From NCBI GenBank assembly GCA_903905455.1, contig CAIVGN010000017.1, forward strand, positions 55,250 to 119,249: a stretch of DNA of 64,000 nucleotides. Direction: 5' to 3'. The position numbers and the translations under genes are program-made. Position 1 is the stretch's first letter. Each line of letters begins with the position of its first letter. This stretch comes from an uncultured Archangium sp. (GTDB taxonomy: Bacteria > Myxococcota > Myxococcia > Myxococcales > Myxococcaceae). Below are positions 62,027 to 64,000 of this stretch, piece after piece. The notes under the pieces were generated by a model. The model searched no databases. It saw nothing but the letters and a program-made list of their open reading frames with translations, and was not told the origin of the DNA.

Positions 62027-64000
62027 TTACGGCGCGGGGACGAAGCGCAGCGCGGTGGCCGTGCTCACCGAACCCGCGGTGTTGAACGACACGCCGACGC
62101 TGGTGTCCGAGCTGGTGGCGTTCGACAGGCCCACCGTCGCGCTGTTGCCGGTCACGCGGTCGGCCGTACCCGCGTTGACGATCATCGAGCAGTAGTGGAA
62201 CTCGATGGCGCTGTTGGCCTCGAAGAACTTCGTCTGGAACGTCAGCCGCTCGGCGCCGCCCAAGAACGAGTCGGCGGTCCACTGCACCACGTAGGTCTGG
62301 CTACCGGCGGTACCGGTGAGCCGGGTGTCGATGCGCGTCGTCCCGGTGACCGGCACCAGGTCATCCCAGAACGGGGCCACCACGTTGTTGGCGCCGGAGG
62401 ACGGGATGATGGCGTTGGTGAACGAGAACGTCGACGTCCCCGTAGCGCCCGTAAACAGCGTCAGGCCGCCGTTGTTGCTGGCGCTGAAGCTGGCCATCGC
62501 CGTCCCGAAGTAGCTGACGGGGAAGGGCAGCGGCGTGTTCGGGGAAGCGCCGTCGTCCGTCGGCGCCGCGACGAGCGCCGTGGCCATGGTCATGTCTTCG
62601 CACGCCGTCGCCAGCGTCGTCACCTGGTAGGGCTGGCGCGTCGCGGTGACGGTGTACGTCCCCGTCGTGGTGCCCCCTGCGGAGCCCACCGCGATGATCA
62701 TCGTCTTCACCGCGTTGGTGGTGTTGCGCACCGACATCACCTCGGAAGTCGTCGACGACGACGTCGTGTTGTCGGCGAACGCCGAGCAGGTGGTCGCCGC
62801 ACAGGCGTCGATCGCGCGGATGTTGGCGTTGAACGCGACCGTGGGAGTCACCCGCACCGTCGCGCCATCGCCGGCCGCGAGGTCGAACGAGTAGTAGCGC
62901 ACCGGGCCGGTCTGCGCGACGAGGCAGCCCGTCAGAGGCGCGCCGCCGTTGTTGATGATCTCACCGGTGAGCGCGGTGCCCAGGGTGAGCGCCGTGGGGG
63001 CCGAGCACACCGAGTTGGTCGCCACGGCCGTCTCCGCGCCGATGACGGTGAAGGTCGCGTTCGTGCCCGCGCCCACCGAGTCGTTGACCGCCACGTAGTA
63101 CGTGCCGTTCGTCGCCAGGAAGGCCGAGGCCGCGCTGGTGCCCGAGCCGAGCAGCAAGCCGGCCGCGTCGAAGATGCGGGTGCTCGCCGTCCAGGTGGGG
63201 GTGCCCGTGGTGGTCACCGTCGCCGTCAGGCGCTTGGGCGCCGTGGTGACGTCATACGCGTACACCGCGCCACGAATGGTGCTCAGCGTGCCCGCGGTGC
63301 TCACCAGGGGCAGCGCCGTGCCCGTGGTCGGCAGCAGGGTCGGCAGCGCGACCACTTCCGTCGAGGCGTCCTCGAAGGTGACCGTCAGCGTCGGGGTGGT
63401 CATGGTGCTCGCGCGCGGGCTGATCAGCACCGTGGCGTCGATGGTGGTGCTGTTGAGCCAGCGGATGACGCCGACCGGCGTGAAGCCCGTGCCCGCGACG
63501 GTGGTGTTCAGCGCCGCGAGGCTCGTGCCCGAGACCACGGCGTTGAACTGCTTGCCCGAGGTGACCTCGACGCGAATCGTCGCCGCGCCGCCCTGGGCCA
63601 GCGCGCCGGCCACGACCGTGCCGCGTGCACCGGGGGAGACCGTGAGGCCGTTGGTCAGGGTGAGCGCCTGCATGCCGGTGGTGGCCGTGACGTTGCGCTT
63701 GCCCAGCGCCGCCGCCGAGCCCGCGGTGATGTCGACGCGCAGCGCGCCGCCGTTGAGCGCTTCGACCGAGTGCACCGTGACGTCGGCGCCCGCGGAGAAG
63801 GTCGTGGTGCCGTCGAAGGCCGTCGAGAGGCCCACGACGAGCAACGTCGTGCGGCGACCGACCGCCACCGAGTCAGGGAACACGGCCTGCAACTGCGCCG
63901 TCACGCTGCCGCCCGTGCCCGCAGGGCCTTGCACGCCCGCGTCGCCCTGGGGGCCAGCAGGACCGGCAGGACCAGCGTCACCCGCGGCGCCCGCCGCGCC
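62027..64000 (-). CDS. Large secreted protein with collagen-like repeats (partial)
   Basis: At least 657 residues, continuing past the window edge, so no start is visible. The first part in view is collagen-like Gly-X-Y (AGDAGPAGPAGPQGDAG). It continues into Ig/cadherin-like Thr/Ala-rich strands (GTTTFSAGADVTVHSV, LTNGLTVSPGARGTVV), pre-peptidase-like C-terminal segments (GTYYVAVNDSVGAGTNATFT, GTYTVTATRQPYQV) and a final beta-rich domain (NNVVAPFWDDLVP, TYVVQWTADSF). Such large proteins are often surface adhesins in myxobacteria. Function unknown. A GTG at 63934 is only an internal codon. Confidence 0.75.
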   Translation of the reverse strand, partial: GAAGAAGDAGPAGPAGPQGDAGVQGPAGTGGSVTAQLQAVFPDSVAVGRRTTLLVVGLSTAFDGTTTFSAGADVTVHSVEALNGGALRVDITAGSAAALGKRNVTATTGMQALTLTNGLTVSPGARGTVVAGALAQGGAATIRVEVTSGKQFNAVVSGTSLAALNTTVAGTGFTPVGVIRWLNSTTIDATVLISPRASTMTTPTLTVTFEDASTEVVALPTLLPTTGTALPLVSTAGTLSTIRGAVYAYDVTTAPKRLTATVTTTGTPTWTASTRIFDAAGLLLGSGTSAASAFLATNGTYYVAVNDSVGAGTNATFTVIGAETAVATNSVCSAPTALTLGTALTGEIINNGGAPLTGCLVAQTGPVRYYSFDLAAGDGATVRVTPTVAFNANIRAIDACAATTCSAFADNTTSSSTTSEVMSVRNTTNAVKTMIIAVGSAGGTTTGTYTVTATRQPYQVTTLATACEDMTMATALVAAPTDDGASPNTPLPFPVSYFGTAMASFSASNNGGLTLFTGATGTSTFSFTNAIIPSSGANNVVAPFWDDLVPVTGTTRIDTRLTGTAGSQTYVVQWTADSFLGGAERLTFQTKFFEANSAIEFHYCSMIVNAGTADRVTGNSATVGLSNATSSDTSVGVSFNTAGSVSTATALRFVPAP

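Overview
The window is about 70% GC, with tightly packed genes (many 4-base start/stop overlaps) and GTG or TTG starts throughout. It is rich in signal-peptide lipoproteins with Asp-Ala-Gly or Cys-rich segments, outer-membrane barrels and one MYXO-CTERM-like C-terminus. Together these suggest a Myxococcota chromosome (myxobacterium, probably suborder Cystobacterineae); this is an inference from style, not a database match. No rRNA, tRNA, CRISPR array, prophage or intact transposase was seen.

Layout. 0.2-5 kb: a thioredoxin-lipoprotein/TlpA/outer-membrane operon facing a long Cys-rich lipoprotein, then a decayed zone with a broken lipoprotein gene. 5.5-7.8 kb: an octaheme cytochrome fused to HEAT/TPR repeats. 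7.8-9.2 kb: a gene-poor array of inverted-repeat-bounded elements. 9.3-13.4 kb: four overlapping genes (small membrane protein, DUF4407 protein, a relative, and a membrane protein ending in an OmpA domain) that look like one envelope complex. 13.5-16.3 kb: a receiver-histidine kinase, a chimeric partial duplication built from two neighbouring genes, and a PIN-domain toxin/antitoxin pair. 16.4-20.3 kb: an ECF sigma factor, a probable anti-sigma factor with a repeat tail, an envelope protein and two lipoproteins, the last preceded by a hairpin that covers its ribosome binding site.

20.4-30.9 kb: envelope proteins, a lipoprotein alpha/beta hydrolase, a large beta-propeller surface protein with a sorting tail, an FmdB-like zinc ribbon protein, a lipoprotein, NhaA and an MscS channel. 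31-35.3 kb: a PleD-like diguanylate cyclase, a TPR protein with two cyclic-nucleotide-binding-like domains, and an unusual long PLP enzyme. 35.4-37.3 kb: a freshly broken HDOD gene and a membrane protein. 37.4-46.9 kb: a FadL-like porin, a DUF3943 protein, a Memo/AmmeMemoRadiSam-B protein, a Rieske oxygenase next to a Cys-rich secreted protein, and an MgtA-type P-type ATPase.

46.9-64 kb: a small TM2/SHOCT operon, an NmrA-like reductase divergent from an AraC regulator, an Asp/Arg-rich periplasmic protein, a Sco-cytochrome c-YHS fusion, TPR and PAP2 membrane proteins, and a pair made of an NqrB/RnfD-like membrane domain fused to FG-GAP/UnbV repeats plus an ankyrin/zinc-ribbon protein. The window ends inside a large secreted protein with collagen-like Gly-X-Y repeats.

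The most unusual items are the in-frame chimeric ORF at 14965-15177, the DUF4407-OmpA operon, the NqrB/RnfD-FG-GAP fusion with its ankyrin partner, the Sco-cytochrome-YHS fusion, and the 7.9-9.1 kb repeat array. All family names come from motif recognition by eye.
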